Under the pieces are notes generated by a model that was given only the letters and a program-made list of their open reading frames with translations, had not been told where the DNA came from and did not search any database. Made by a program: the position numbers and the translations under genes. A DNA stretch of 64,000 nucleotides from Pseudomonadota bacterium (GTDB taxonomy: Bacteria > Pseudomonadota > Alphaproteobacteria > Micavibrionales > UBA2020): positions 1 through 64,000 of the forward strand of contig JAJZTA010000013.1 of NCBI GenBank assembly GCA_021849295.1, in the 5' to 3' direction. Positions 43,418 to 52,898 of the stretch are shown here, piece by piece (the stretch's first letter is position 1; every line of letters begins with the position of its first letter).

Positions 43418-45724
43418 ATGCTCAGGTTCATATCTAACAGACTGGCTCAAATCATCCTGCTGCTCGTACTACTGGCGGTACTTGTCGGGGTGCAGGTGCG
43501 TGATCCTGCATTCACGCATCAGTGGAGGCATCTGACCTATGACGCCTACAATCGCATGATGCCGCGGAAAATGGCTCCAATGCCCGCCGGCTCATCCATC
43601 AAGGGCGTTGCCATCGTCGATATCGATGAGGCGTCGCTTCGCACCTACGGGCAGTGGCCGTGGCCGCGCACGCTGGTTGCAAAAATACCCGAGGTTTTAG
43701 ATAGCATGGGCGCAAAATCCGTGGGTTTTGATATGGTCTTTCCGGAGCATGACAGGACGTCGCCGCGCAGCGTTGCTCAAAATCTTCCGAAAACGCCGCA
43801 GATGAAGGCAGTAGTACAGGAGCTCGATGCGCTTCCGGACAATGACAAGCTTTTTGCGAGGGAGATCAAAAAACTTGGTAATGTCGTCATCGGCTTCGTT
43901 GCGGCCGTAAATGGGCAGATGTTTCATGGCCGCCCTGTACTGAAGGCGCAGGCGATTTTCAATTCCGGCGCATATGCGGATGACGCAAAATTCGTTGTTA
44001 GACACCGTTATTATACGACATCATTGCCGGAAATCGTCAAGGCGTCTGCGGGAGAGGGTAGCTTTACTATAGCACCTGATCAGGACGGCATTATTCGCAA
44101 GGTACCCCTTTTCGTTGGTCAAAGCCGTCCGGACGGGAAGGTGTTACCTGATGATATATATCCGGTTTTGGATCTTGATGCTTTGCGGGTCGCCATTCAT
44201 GAGACACATTACACAATTATCAGCTATGGCCGGACGGTCTGGAGAGGGCAGCATACCTATGGTTTTGGCTACGGCATCCAGAATGTGCAGGTCGGTGACT
44301 ACACGATCCCAACAGATGCCAAAGGGAGAATACGTGTTTACTACGCTGGATATAACTACTGGAAACATTTTTATATTCCTGCATGGAAAGTTCTGCAGCG
44401 GGATCCGTCGATCGCCAGATTGGTGAAAGGCAGGATTATCCTCGTTGGCACGTCAGCGATCGGGTTGTTCGATCTTCGGTCGTCTCCATTGAATGCGAGT
44501 CTGCCCGGGGTGGAGGTGCATGCGGAAGTCCTCTCGCAAATTCTCAGACATCAGTATCTTATACGCCCAAACTCTTTTTCGGGCTTAGAGCTGTGTGCGA
44601 CGACGGTGATCAGTCTTGGCATCATTTTTCTCTCTCCATTCATCAGTACGGGATTGCTGGCGCTGATCGTGATTTTTTTGCTCGGCGCGGGAATCGGCGG
44701 TTCTATATATGCCTACGGGCATTATCACTATTTGTTCGCACCGGTCTATCCGTCGATGGCGATTATTGTCATCTTCATCCTTTCATCGGTTTTGAACAAT
44801 TTGCGCTCCGAGAGCGAGCGGCGCGCCATCCGCAACGCTTTCGGCCATTACATTTCGCCCGCGTTGATAGAGGAACTGACTAGGGATCCGGGCAAGCTCA
44901 AACTGGGCGGGGAGGTGCGCGAGCTTTCCGTCATGTTCACAGATATCCGCAATTTCACCACAATTTCCGAATCCATGGATCCTGCCGACCTGATCCGCAT
45001 GATGAACGACTTTTTGACGCCGATGACATCCTGCGTGCTCGACAATCGCGGCACGGTCGACAAATACATGGGGGACGCGATGATGGCGTTCTGGAACGCG
45101 CCGCTCGACGATCCCGGTCATGCGGCCCATGCCTGCGCTACCGCTTTGCAGATGCTTGACGCACTGAAAGCCGTGAACGTGACCTTGCGCGCAGAGGCGG
45201 AAAAAAACGGCAAGCCTTATCATGAACTGCGCGCCGGCATCGGCATCAATACTGGACGGGCGTCGATCGGCAACATGGGCTCGAAGCAGCGGTTCGCCTA
45301 TTCTGCGCTCGGTGACACGGTCAACCTTGCCTCGCGCCTCGAAGGGCAAACCAAAGGGTATGGAATCTCGGTGATGATCTCCGAAACCGTTCTGAAGCGC
45401 GCACCGCACTTTGCCGCGCTCGAAATCGACCTGTTGACGGTCAAGGGCCGTACGGAGCCGGAGCGCGTTTACGCCCTGCTGGGCGACACGGATATGGCGA
45501 AGTCTGCAGCTTTCGGAGAACTTGCGGCGCTGCAGGGCAGGATGCTGGCAGCCTACCGCGCGCAGAAATGGGATGAGGCGCTTGATCTTGTGCATCAGTG
45601 TGAAACCCTGCGTTCTGATTTGGCGGGGCTTTATGCCTTATACCGTCAGCGCATTGAGACGTTCAAAAAAGACCCGCCCCCCGCCGACTGGCAGGGAGTT
45701 TGGGTCGCGAAGGACAAGCATTAG
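43418..45724 (+). CDS. CHASE2-domain class III adenylate/guanylate cyclase
   Basis: 768 residues: one N-terminal helix, periplasmic CHASE2 domain (about 40-375; VDIDEASLRTYGQWPWPR, GFDMVFPEHDR), three further helices (about 385-465), and a class III cyclase domain (about 500-690). The cyclase has both metal-binding Asp (FTDIRNFT and DKYMGDAMMAFW) and SALGDTVNLASRLE. Whether it makes cAMP or cGMP is not decided here. Being the last gene of the type I secretion operon, it probably senses an envelope signal tied to secretion. Two cNMP-binding EAL proteins in the window are candidate receivers. Confidence 0.92.
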   Translation: MLRFISNRLAQIILLLVLLAVLVGVQVRDPAFTHQWRHLTYDAYNRMMPRKMAPMPAGSSIKGVAIVDIDEASLRTYGQWPWPRTLVAKIPEVLDSMGAKSVGFDMVFPEHDRTSPRSVAQNLPKTPQMKAVVQELDALPDNDKLFAREIKKLGNVVIGFVAAVNGQMFHGRPVLKAQAIFNSGAYADDAKFVVRHRYYTTSLPEIVKASAGEGSFTIAPDQDGIIRKVPLFVGQSRPDGKVLPDDIYPVLDLDALRVAIHETHYTIISYGRTVWRGQHTYGFGYGIQNVQVGDYTIPTDAKGRIRVYYAGYNYWKHFYIPAWKVLQRDPSIARLVKGRIILVGTSAIGLFDLRSSPLNASLPGVEVHAEVLSQILRHQYLIRPNSFSGLELCATTVISLGIIFLSPFISTGLLALIVIFLLGAGIGGSIYAYGHYHYLFAPVYPSMAIIVIFILSSVLNNLRSESERRAIRNAFGHYISPALIEELTRDPGKLKLGGEVRELSVMFTDIRNFTTISESMDPADLIRMMNDFLTPMTSCVLDNRGTVDKYMGDAMMAFWNAPLDDPGHAAHACATALQMLDALKAVNVTLRAEAEKNGKPYHELRAGIGINTGRASIGNMGSKQRFAYSALGDTVNLASRLEGQTKGYGISVMISETVLKRAPHFAALEIDLLTVKGRTEPERVYALLGDTDMAKSAAFGELAALQGRMLAAYRAQKWDEALDLVHQCETLRSDLAGLYALYRQRIETFKKDPPPADWQGVWVAKDKH

Positions 45725-45731
45725 AACTTTT

Positions 45732-48700
45732 TTATGCGACAGTATTAACGGTGATGTGTCCTGCACCGGCGGCGGCATGCGTGTCTTGAATAATAAGCGT
45801 GACACTTTGAGTATTATACGTGCCTGCGTAAGTGATAGTTCCGCCGGCAGCGCCAGATATGTAGTGGAAGTTATCAGCTGTCACGCCGCTGGTGGTTACA
45901 ACGTTTGCCGTGGCGCCTAGCTCGCTTGTTTGGCTTTCCGAGATGGTTAGCGTATGACTACTGCCCGTCATGTTGAAAACGTCTTGTACATTGAGTGTAA
46001 CGCTATTGCCATTGCCGCTCGAAGATGTTCCAAGATCAATATTCTCGATGTTTTTGACAGGTCCGATCGACGGATTTGTAAAATCTAAAGAGAACTGCGG
46101 TAAATACATAGTCCCCAGAGTGAGATGGTTGCTTGTTCCGGAGGCGCCGCCATCGATATAGGCAAAGTTGGCATTGGTAATTTCTATGCCGGCCAGACCG
46201 CCATTACCGATAAAAATATCTCCGTGAAAATTGGTCGCGCTACCATTATTGTCAGACATAAGCATAGTGGAGCTACCGGCGATCATACATTCAGCATTGG
46301 CATTAGCAAAAAAGGGAGCACTACTTCCATAGACCGGAGCGGAGTGGCTGGTGTCTAATGTGAGGACGGCGTTTGCGCTCGTAAAGCTGTCACCGGCATT
46401 TGCGAATTCCTTTACATTTAGCGTGACGTTTTGGTTTACGCCGTTGCTGTCAGTATAAATACCTGAGTACGTTAGGTTCTGCGAAACGCCCCATATGCCG
46501 CTTGTGAGATGCAGATCAGTGACGGATGATGTGTTTGTATCTTGTTGTATTTGAACAATATTGCCGACTTCGTTACCGATGCCGGATATGTTCAATATAT
46601 GGTTTCCCGCACCGTCATTCGCCATGCCGAAGACAGACGTATTATTGAGGGTAATGCCGTTTCCACCACCCGTGATGGAAGTATCAAGTGTGATGTTAGC
46701 GATGTTGTGGATTTTTACCAGTTCCGGTGTCGTGGCAGAGGTGGTGTTTACGTTAAAGCCGGTATTGGTATAACTCGCAACCGCGTTCGTGCCGCCGATA
46801 TCCAGTGTATTAACGCCGGTGCCGCCGTCAACTGCTTGAAACCCAGAGCCGAGGACTTGCAGGATATCATTTCCACCTTCACCAAGCAGAACATCTTGTC
46901 CACCGAGCCCGATCAGATGCTCGTTGCCGCTTCCTCCGACAAGTACATTGCCGCTGACGTTCGTGCCCGAAAGCGTGACGTCCAAGCTGCTGTTTGTCGG
47001 GGCGGTTGTATTTTGGCTGATGAGGAAAGTACCGGACATATTTCCTGTGTTGGCTTGCGCATTTGTTACTGCCGTGACGGTACTGGGTAGTATGTCAGGC
47101 AGGGGTACTACGTGTTGAACGGTTTCGATGGGTTGCGAGGTGCCACTTGTGGCATAGGCCGTGATATTGATATTGAAACCGGTGGAATTGAGGACGCTTG
47201 AAAGGGCCAGATAGTTATTGACAACCAGCTGGCCTGCCGCATTTATTCCAAAAACCTGATTGCCCGTATCTGTCAAGCCGGTTTGTATTACGCCTGTACT
47301 CGCATTATAGTCGCTATAAGTTCCCTGTACCTGAACGACATAGTGGTCGACTGTGATGCCCGGTGCGACTTGTATTTTGCCGAGAGATGTGCTGTTCTGC
47401 AGAAAATTACTAGCGCCATCGTCGGTGAATATAGACGTGCCTTTCGTGAAATTCGGTGCCCATGTCAAGGCAAAGTCCTGAATGGACATGGGCGTTTGCA
47501 TCGTGTTATAGGTATTACTCGTAAGGATATTACCGGCTAGATCCTGCGCCGTTATCGCTTCGAGCATGCCGCCGGTTGAGGTGGCATGGAACGTTACCGT
47601 GTAGTTATCTGAGCCGGAGTATACGATGGAATCCACATGAATGGCTGTCGCCGCAGCCACGCCTGGGATTTGGTTGGTGTAGGTATTCGTGGCAGTGAAA
47701 GTGGACGGTGCTATCTGCTCGTTGAAGTGCATCACGACGGAGTATTGCTGGTTGATGAAGGCGGTGTTCCCTGTCATGGTTTGTGGGCCCGTGACTTGCG
47801 CTGTCATGCTGGGGTGAGCTTGGTCCAGAGTGAAAGTCATCGGAGCGGAAGTGCTGATCAGCTTGCTGTGGGAATCGTACTGCTGTACTTCTACGGTGTA
47901 GGTTGTACCAGCAATTGCGGCCGTAGCTAAGGTAGCGGTCGGGTTTACCGATACACCCGCATTGGCACTGCCCGTCCACACGGTTGTTCCGTTATTGACC
48001 CATGTCGAGCCAGCCTCGACGGTATATGTCACTGTTGCCGCATTGCTGGCAAGGTTGGTTGCCAGCAAGGTCGCATCCATCGTGATATGGTCCGCGCCGC
48101 TATAGCCTGTATCGTGGGTCAGCTGCACGCTGAACGGTGGCGGGGGCGCGGCGGGTGTTGTCGTCGAGGATGTGGTCGTTGTCGTTGGGCTGGTGGACGA
48201 TGTTGACGATGACGCATAAGTGGACATCGTAGTCGTTGTGCTCGTCGTTGGCGACGAAAAACTTGCCGTGCCGGACGTGGTGCCAAACGAAGCGGTGCTG
48301 GTCGTGCCAAAGGACGCTGTCGTCGTAGACGTTGTCGTTGTCGTGGGGGATATGCTTGTCAGGAGCGTCGTGTCCGTCGTCATCAGAGGCTGCACGGTGG
48401 AGGTGGTGGTCGTCGTGGTATGCGTCGTTGTGCTTGTCGGTGATGTCATTATCGGAGCCGTCACCGGAAATGTCGTCGGCGTAATGGTGGATTGGGGGAC
48501 AGTGCTGACAAAGTGATGGAGCGTATCCGCGGCGACGGTGCTCAGCGAGTTGTATGTCGAACCGAAAGTGGAAGCGTCCATCGCTACAGGTTGTGGCTGC
48601 GCGTTATAGCTGGTGAGCGCGATTGTCTGGAAGCTGTTGCTCATGTTGACGGTTCCGGCGCCGTTGGTGACGGCGATGGCGCCGTTGACTATGGTGATGT

Positions 48701-49382
48701 CGCTGGGTTGTCCGGTCGGCAGGATGTGGCCGGCGATGACGGTGCCGCGGATGCCGATGGAGCCTACGGGGGTTTCGATATTGACGTTGCCGGGTTCCGT
48801 CTTGCCGATCAGGCCGCTGGTGTAGACGAACATGCCTTGCAGCATCGAGAAGAACGTGCTGCCTGTGTGATGCTCGGAATTATAGATATACTTGTCGATC
48901 GACATGCGCGCATTCTCGCTGACGGCGAAAGTGGTGTGGTCGGAAAAGAGGATGTTGAGCGCGCCGGTTTTGGATGTTTCGACGACGTCGCCTTGATAGA
49001 GAGGCATGCCTGCGGCGGCGGTGATGTGTGTTCCGTCCGCGCGGATGACTTCGTCATGGCCGACGACCTGTATGATGGTGCCTGCCGGGCTGGCGTCATT
49101 CTGGATTTGTCCCGAGGATGCGTATTGCCCTGGATGATCCGGTTGCACGAAGGAGTCCACCATCGCGGGGGAGAGGTGGGCGCCATCATGGGTGGTGAGC
49201 TCGGGCGGGTTTGCCATGTCGAAGTATCCCTGAACGACGACGGTGTGGCCGTCAGCTGTCAGGTGCAGATCCTGTCCGCTGCGCGTCATTACGGCGTCGG
49301 CGATGAAATTGCCGCCCGGCAACTCGACCGGATGACCTGCAACGGCTTTCACATGAATGTCAGCTGGCATATCTTTTGGCAT
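45732..49382 (-). CDS. Large FecR-domain / RTX secreted protein, probable adhesin and type I secretion substrate
   Basis: Start ATG 49382 follows GGGGG-TAAAG; no Sec signal, as expected for type I export. About 1216 residues: N-terminal module (1-100; LHLTADGHTVVVQGYF), FecR-like beta domain (about 103-235; GDVVETSKTGALNILFSDHT, VGSIGIRGTVIAG), a Thr/Ser-rich low-complexity stretch (about 307-420), Ig-like segments, one short RTX nonapeptide block near 810-840 (GGSGNEHLIGLGGQDVLLGE, then GGNDIL), and repeated beta-rich GNGN-TLNVQDVF segments to the end. Convergent with the cyclase gene. The few RTX repeats and the FecR domain fit surface adhesins or biofilm proteins. Confidence 0.82.
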   Translation of the reverse strand: MPKDMPADIHVKAVAGHPVELPGGNFIADAVMTRSGQDLHLTADGHTVVVQGYFDMANPPELTTHDGAHLSPAMVDSFVQPDHPGQYASSGQIQNDASPAGTIIQVVGHDEVIRADGTHITAAAGMPLYQGDVVETSKTGALNILFSDHTTFAVSENARMSIDKYIYNSEHHTGSTFFSMLQGMFVYTSGLIGKTEPGNVNIETPVGSIGIRGTVIAGHILPTGQPSDITIVNGAIAVTNGAGTVNMSNSFQTIALTSYNAQPQPVAMDASTFGSTYNSLSTVAADTLHHFVSTVPQSTITPTTFPVTAPIMTSPTSTTTHTTTTTTSTVQPLMTTDTTLLTSISPTTTTTSTTTASFGTTSTASFGTTSGTASFSSPTTSTTTTMSTYASSSTSSTSPTTTTTSSTTTPAAPPPPFSVQLTHDTGYSGADHITMDATLLATNLASNAATVTYTVEAGSTWVNNGTTVWTGSANAGVSVNPTATLATAAIAGTTYTVEVQQYDSHSKLISTSAPMTFTLDQAHPSMTAQVTGPQTMTGNTAFINQQYSVVMHFNEQIAPSTFTATNTYTNQIPGVAAATAIHVDSIVYSGSDNYTVTFHATSTGGMLEAITAQDLAGNILTSNTYNTMQTPMSIQDFALTWAPNFTKGTSIFTDDGASNFLQNSTSLGKIQVAPGITVDHYVVQVQGTYSDYNASTGVIQTGLTDTGNQVFGINAAGQLVVNNYLALSSVLNSTGFNINITAYATSGTSQPIETVQHVVPLPDILPSTVTAVTNAQANTGNMSGTFLISQNTTAPTNSSLDVTLSGTNVSGNVLVGGSGNEHLIGLGGQDVLLGEGGNDILQVLGSGFQAVDGGTGVNTLDIGGTNAVASYTNTGFNVNTTSATTPELVKIHNIANITLDTSITGGGNGITLNNTSVFGMANDGAGNHILNISGIGNEVGNIVQIQQDTNTSSVTDLHLTSGIWGVSQNLTYSGIYTDSNGVNQNVTLNVKEFANAGDSFTSANAVLTLDTSHSAPVYGSSAPFFANANAECMIAGSSTMLMSDNNGSATNFHGDIFIGNGGLAGIEITNANFAYIDGGASGTSNHLTLGTMYLPQFSLDFTNPSIGPVKNIENIDLGTSSSGNGNSVTLNVQDVFNMTGSSHTLTISESQTSELGATANVVTTSGVTADNFHYISGAAGGTITYAGTYNTQSVTLIIQDTHAAAGAGHITVNTVA
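48130..48470 (-). repeat. Low-complexity Thr/Ser-coding tract in the secreted protein gene
   Basis: Dense runs of ACN and TCN codons (seen on the plus strand as GTCGTCGTTGTCG-like sequence) encode poly-Thr/Ser with repeats of TTTST and FGTTS. Such tracts are prone to slippage and act as extended linkers or glycosylation sites in surface proteins. Exact copy number may be unreliable in short-read assemblies. Confidence 0.75.
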
Positions 49383-49522
49383 GGCTTTACCCCCGTATAA
49401 CGCACGCACCCCCTAATCTTTATATTGTATCGGAAAACAATTAATCGACTATGAAAAAATGATTGCTTTTGTCGTATATTAATGAATTGATTTATCTATA
49501 TTTTTTTGTGAAAAAACAGGGT

Positions 49523-50752
49523 CTAAGCGACCTTTGGGGGTGCCCAATTTTTGACGAAAGTCAATGCATCCTCAAGTGGCATGGGTTTGGCAAACCAGTA
49601 GCCCTGACACTCTTCGCAGCCCATTTTTTTGAGGATGGCTGCCTCATCGGCGCCTTCAATGCCCTCGGCGATGACTTTCATGTTCATGCTATGGGCGAGG
49701 CCGATGATAGATTTTACCAGCACCTTGCTGGAGGGATCGCTGTTCATAGAGCGTACAAAGCTCTGGTCGATTTTGAGCGTACTGATGGGAAAATGGTGCA
49801 GGTAGCTGAGAGACGAGTAACCGGTGCCGAAATCGTCTATGGAGACGCTAGTACCCAGCGCACGGCACTTTTCAAGAGCCAGTTTGGCGGCTTCAGGCTC
49901 TTCCATGAGCAGGCTTTCCGTGATTTCGAGGTGAATATGTGCGGGGCTGACTCCCTTGGCGCGCAAGACGGCGCTGACCTGTTCGGCGAAGTCGCCGTCC
50001 GAAAAGTCCCTGACTGAGAAATTGACACTGATGAACGGCGGATGCTTGCCGCAGAGCTGCGGATCTATCGCCGCGTGGAGCGTTTTGACGGCGTCGCAGG
50101 CAACGCCGAGCCCCCAATGGGACATGTCGGTGATCAGTCCGCTTTCTTCCGCCACGGGAATAAAGACGCCTGGTGGAATAAGACCTCTTTCAGGGTGCTG
50201 CCAGCGCATTAACGCTTCAAATCCGGCGATTTTCATGTCCTGAACGGAGATGATGGGCTGGAAATAAAGCACAAGTTCGTCTTTTTCCAGCGCCGTTTTT
50301 AGCTCGTTGTGTATTTTGATCGCATTGACGGCGAGATCATGCATTTCGCCGCTGTTTTCCGCAGTTTCGACCGCGCTCATCGCATGAACGGGCGATTGCA
50401 TGAACTGCGAACGGCTGATCATATCGCGATAGCGGGTCATGATGACATTCATAACCATTTTGACAATCGGGTCGGCGCTTTCAACGCGGTTTGCAAAGTC
50501 GGCGCGGGAAATTTCCAAGACTGCGCAGTCTTCAAGGGCGCGGATGGTGGCGGTGCGCGGCTTGTCGTCAATCATCGCCATTTCGCCGATGATAGAGCCT
50601 GGGCCGCGTGTGCCGATTTGCATGAGCGCGCCGTTGCGGGTGATCAGTATTTCGACGCTGCCGGTTTCAAGAATATAAGCGCTGTCGCCGCGCTCTCCCT
50701 CGCGGATCAGCACGTCGCCTTTTTTAATGTTCTTTCTTGCAGATCGCGTCAT
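49523..50752 (-). CDS. Cyclic-nucleotide-binding EAL-domain protein, copy 2
   Basis: 409 residues with the same layout as the protein at 23539-24831: cNMP-binding domain (about 5-115; GDSAYILETGSVEI, GSIIGEMAMIDDKPRTA) and EAL domain (about 150-400). The active-site signature is canonical FEALMRWQHP, with NFSVRDF, EITES, DDFGTGYSSLSYLHHFP, KIDQSF and IAEGIE. It should hydrolyse c-di-GMP. It lies upstream of the FecR/RTX gene on the same strand, 140 nt away, which ties it to control of that protein. Confidence 0.92.
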   Translation of the reverse strand: MTRSARKNIKKGDVLIREGERGDSAYILETGSVEILITRNGALMQIGTRGPGSIIGEMAMIDDKPRTATIRALEDCAVLEISRADFANRVESADPIVKMVMNVIMTRYRDMISRSQFMQSPVHAMSAVETAENSGEMHDLAVNAIKIHNELKTALEKDELVLYFQPIISVQDMKIAGFEALMRWQHPERGLIPPGVFIPVAEESGLITDMSHWGLGVACDAVKTLHAAIDPQLCGKHPPFISVNFSVRDFSDGDFAEQVSAVLRAKGVSPAHIHLEITESLLMEEPEAAKLALEKCRALGTSVSIDDFGTGYSSLSYLHHFPISTLKIDQSFVRSMNSDPSSKVLVKSIIGLAHSMNMKVIAEGIEGADEAAILKKMGCEECQGYWFAKPMPLEDALTFVKNWAPPKVA

Positions 50753-50914
50753 CTTTGTCCCGTAACACCTCTTGCGCCCATTCTACGATACATGGCTTAA
50801 AGGAAGTATTAATATTTAAGCAAAAAAACAGATTACGGGAACGTTTTATTTCTGGTCAATATGGCCCTATCGCCTTTAATATAGAGGCAGGGTGTGTTTG
50901 TTAAGGGGCAGAGC

Positions 50915-51328
50915 ATGAGTCTTGCCGAACTGCTGTTTCTGTATGTGGCCTTTCGGGTCAAACAAGTCGTTTGCGATTTCTTTTTACAGCCGTCGTGGAT
51001 GGCGCTCGTCAAAGGACAGCCGGAGAAGGGCGGTACGCGCGCTCTGGTCATGCATGCAGGCATACATGCCATTTTCACATTCGCCCTGATGCTGGTCTTC
51101 GCGCCTAAACTGTGGTGGCTCGGTATTGTGGATTTTCTCGTCCATGCCATCATCGACAAGTCGAAGGCTATGCTCAACCACAAAACGGGGTGGACGTACA
51201 AGGACAACGCCTACTGGTGGGCTTTCGGGATAGATCAGGAGGCGCACAACCTGACGCACCTCGTTTACATCGTCATCATTGTTCTGCATTCCGGCGCAAC
51301 TTTTCACTCATGCATGCCGCTGCACTAG
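50915..51328 (+). CDS. DUF3307 membrane protein
   Basis: 137 residues with about four helices. Family features: VKQVVCDFFLQPSWMALVKG near the N-terminus, LVMHAGIHAIFT, and LGIVDFLVHAIIDKSKAMLN, rich in His/Asp at membrane borders. ATG 50915 (after GGGGCAGAGC) is preferred to a start 21 nt upstream. Function of DUF3307 is unknown. Its 3' end overlaps the TauE/SafE gene by 21 nt, tail to tail. Confidence 0.85.
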   Translation: MSLAELLFLYVAFRVKQVVCDFFLQPSWMALVKGQPEKGGTRALVMHAGIHAIFTFALMLVFAPKLWWLGIVDFLVHAIIDKSKAMLNHKTGWTYKDNAYWWAFGIDQEAHNLTHLVYIVIIVLHSGATFHSCMPLH

Positions 51329-52066
51329 CAGCAGGGCTGCCTTGCCAAGATAGACCGCGCCCAGCACCCACAGCACGATCTGCGTCGCCTTGTAAAACTG
51401 GCCGTCCGTCAGTTTGTTGAGGATGAATTTTCCGATATTGGCGCCGAGCGTCGCGGCGGGGATGACGGCGAAGTAGATCCAGAGCGGCAGCCCCGATACG
51501 GCGTGCGCGTGCGGCACGATCAGGCCGAAATAAACCAGCTTGGTCACGTGCGAGATCGATTGCGTGAAGGCCTTGGTGGCGACGACCTGGTGCCGCGTCA
51601 TGTCGATGTCCTGAAAAAACATGCTCAGGGCCGCGCCGGAAACGCCCGCCATCAGCTGCATGCAGGTGATGGCGAGACCGCAGAAAAACGCATGCTTCGG
51701 CTTGGTAAAGTCGAATTTCACGCGCCCGCGGAAAATTTGCGGGATGAAAGGCCCGATGCCGAGCATTCCGAAGACAAGCGCCTTGCTGGGCAGAAACGTG
51801 AACAGCGAAATCACGACGAAGCTCAAGACCATGCCCGCCAGATAGTATTTCAGGCTTTTGAAGTCGATGTTACTGCGGTGAATATAGGCGCGGCTGGCGT
51901 TGGAGAAGAACTGCGCCGTCGCGTGCAGCATCATCGCCTCGCGGACTTGCAGCGTCCATACGAGAATGCCCATCAGCACCATGCCGCCCGCCATGCCGAG
52001 AACGCCGGAGAGAATGGCTGTGAGCAGAATGCTGAAAAGGATAAAAATACCGGTCAGTAGAGTCAT
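51308..52066 (-). CDS. TauE/SafE-family (TSUP) membrane transporter
   Basis: 252 residues, eight predicted helices in two halves, with the family glycine-rich turn SGVLGMAGGMVLMG near the N-terminus and AGVSGAALSMFF in the second half. Members export sulfonates, sulfite or related anions; the specific substrate is unknown. It lies 11 nt after cysE on the same strand, so a role in sulfur metabolism with cysE and the transsulfuration genes is plausible but inferred. Confidence 0.88.
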   Translation of the reverse strand: MTLLTGIFILFSILLTAILSGVLGMAGGMVLMGILVWTLQVREAMMLHATAQFFSNASRAYIHRSNIDFKSLKYYLAGMVLSFVVISLFTFLPSKALVFGMLGIGPFIPQIFRGRVKFDFTKPKHAFFCGLAITCMQLMAGVSGAALSMFFQDIDMTRHQVVATKAFTQSISHVTKLVYFGLIVPHAHAVSGLPLWIYFAVIPAATLGANIGKFILNKLTDGQFYKATQIVLWVLGAVYLGKAALLLVQRHA

Positions 52067-52077
52067 GGAAAAAGCGG

Positions 52078-52836
52078 CTAGATTTGCTTGACGGGTTTCG
52101 CCGGAACGCCGGCGACTTTGGCGCCTGCGGGCACATCTTCAAGGACCATGCTGCCGGCGGCGACGCGCGCGTTCTCGCCGATTTCTACGGGGCCGAGGAT
52201 GGTGGCGTTCGCGCCGATGCGCGCGCTCTTGCGGATTTTCGGATGGCGGTCGCCCGTGGCGTGCGGGGATTTGCTGCCCAGCGTGACGCCGTGCCAGATG
52301 AGGACATCGTCCTCGATCGTTGCCGTCTCTCCGACGACGATGCCCGTCGCATGGTCGAACATAATGCCGTTGCCAATATTCGCCGCGGGATGGATATCGA
52401 CGCCGATCAGCTCGGAAACGCGGTTCTGCAAGTGCAGGGCGAGATGCTTGCGGCCCTCCTGCCAGAGTTTGTGCGCGACGCGGTAGGTCTCCAGAGCATG
52501 GTAGCCTTTGAAAAACAAAAAGGGCGTGAGCGGGTCGTGCACGGCGGGGTCGTTATTCATGGTGGAAAGGAGATCCAGCAGCGCCGATTTCTCAAGTTCG
52601 GGCGCAGCCTTGTAAATTGTCTTGAATGTTGTGTGCAGTGCAGCACGGCTGACCTCCGCCGTGGCGAGCTTGGAGGAAAGCATTTGCGCCAGCGCGGAGA
52701 GAATACCGTCCTCCAGCAGGATATTTTCCTGTACAAAAGCCGCCAGCGCGGGCTCTTTGTCCTTTACGGCCTGTGCCTCCTCAAGGATTCTCGGCCAGAT
52801 ATCCTTTATAGGGTCTGAATGTGCGTGCTTCATCAT
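52078..52836 (-). CDS. cysE: Serine O-acetyltransferase
   Basis: Makes O-acetylserine for cysteine synthesis. N-terminal helical SATase domain (IWPRILEEAQAVKDKEPALA) and a C-terminal left-handed hexapeptide helix with DIHPAANIGNGIMFDHATG, VVGETATIEDDVLIWHGVTLG and GDRHPKI. ATG 52836 (or the next codon) is chosen; 13 further codons upstream are open but unlike the family. Divergent from the cystathionine beta-synthase gene, with 62 nt between the starts. Confidence 0.94.
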   Translation of the reverse strand: MMKHAHSDPIKDIWPRILEEAQAVKDKEPALAAFVQENILLEDGILSALAQMLSSKLATAEVSRAALHTTFKTIYKAAPELEKSALLDLLSTMNNDPAVHDPLTPFLFFKGYHALETYRVAHKLWQEGRKHLALHLQNRVSELIGVDIHPAANIGNGIMFDHATGIVVGETATIEDDVLIWHGVTLGSKSPHATGDRHPKIRKSARIGANATILGPVEIGENARVAAGSMVLEDVPAGAKVAGVPAKPVKQI

Positions 52837-52898
52837 GCGGGATATGATAATAAAGGCCTTCAATATTGAAAGCAATAATAACGTGATTATGGTGAATA

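Noticed and set aside
48492-49400. Plus-strand open frame opposite the secreted protein N-terminus
   Set aside because: Asp/Gly/Val-rich antisense sequence with no motif; the FecR domain on the minus strand is clear.
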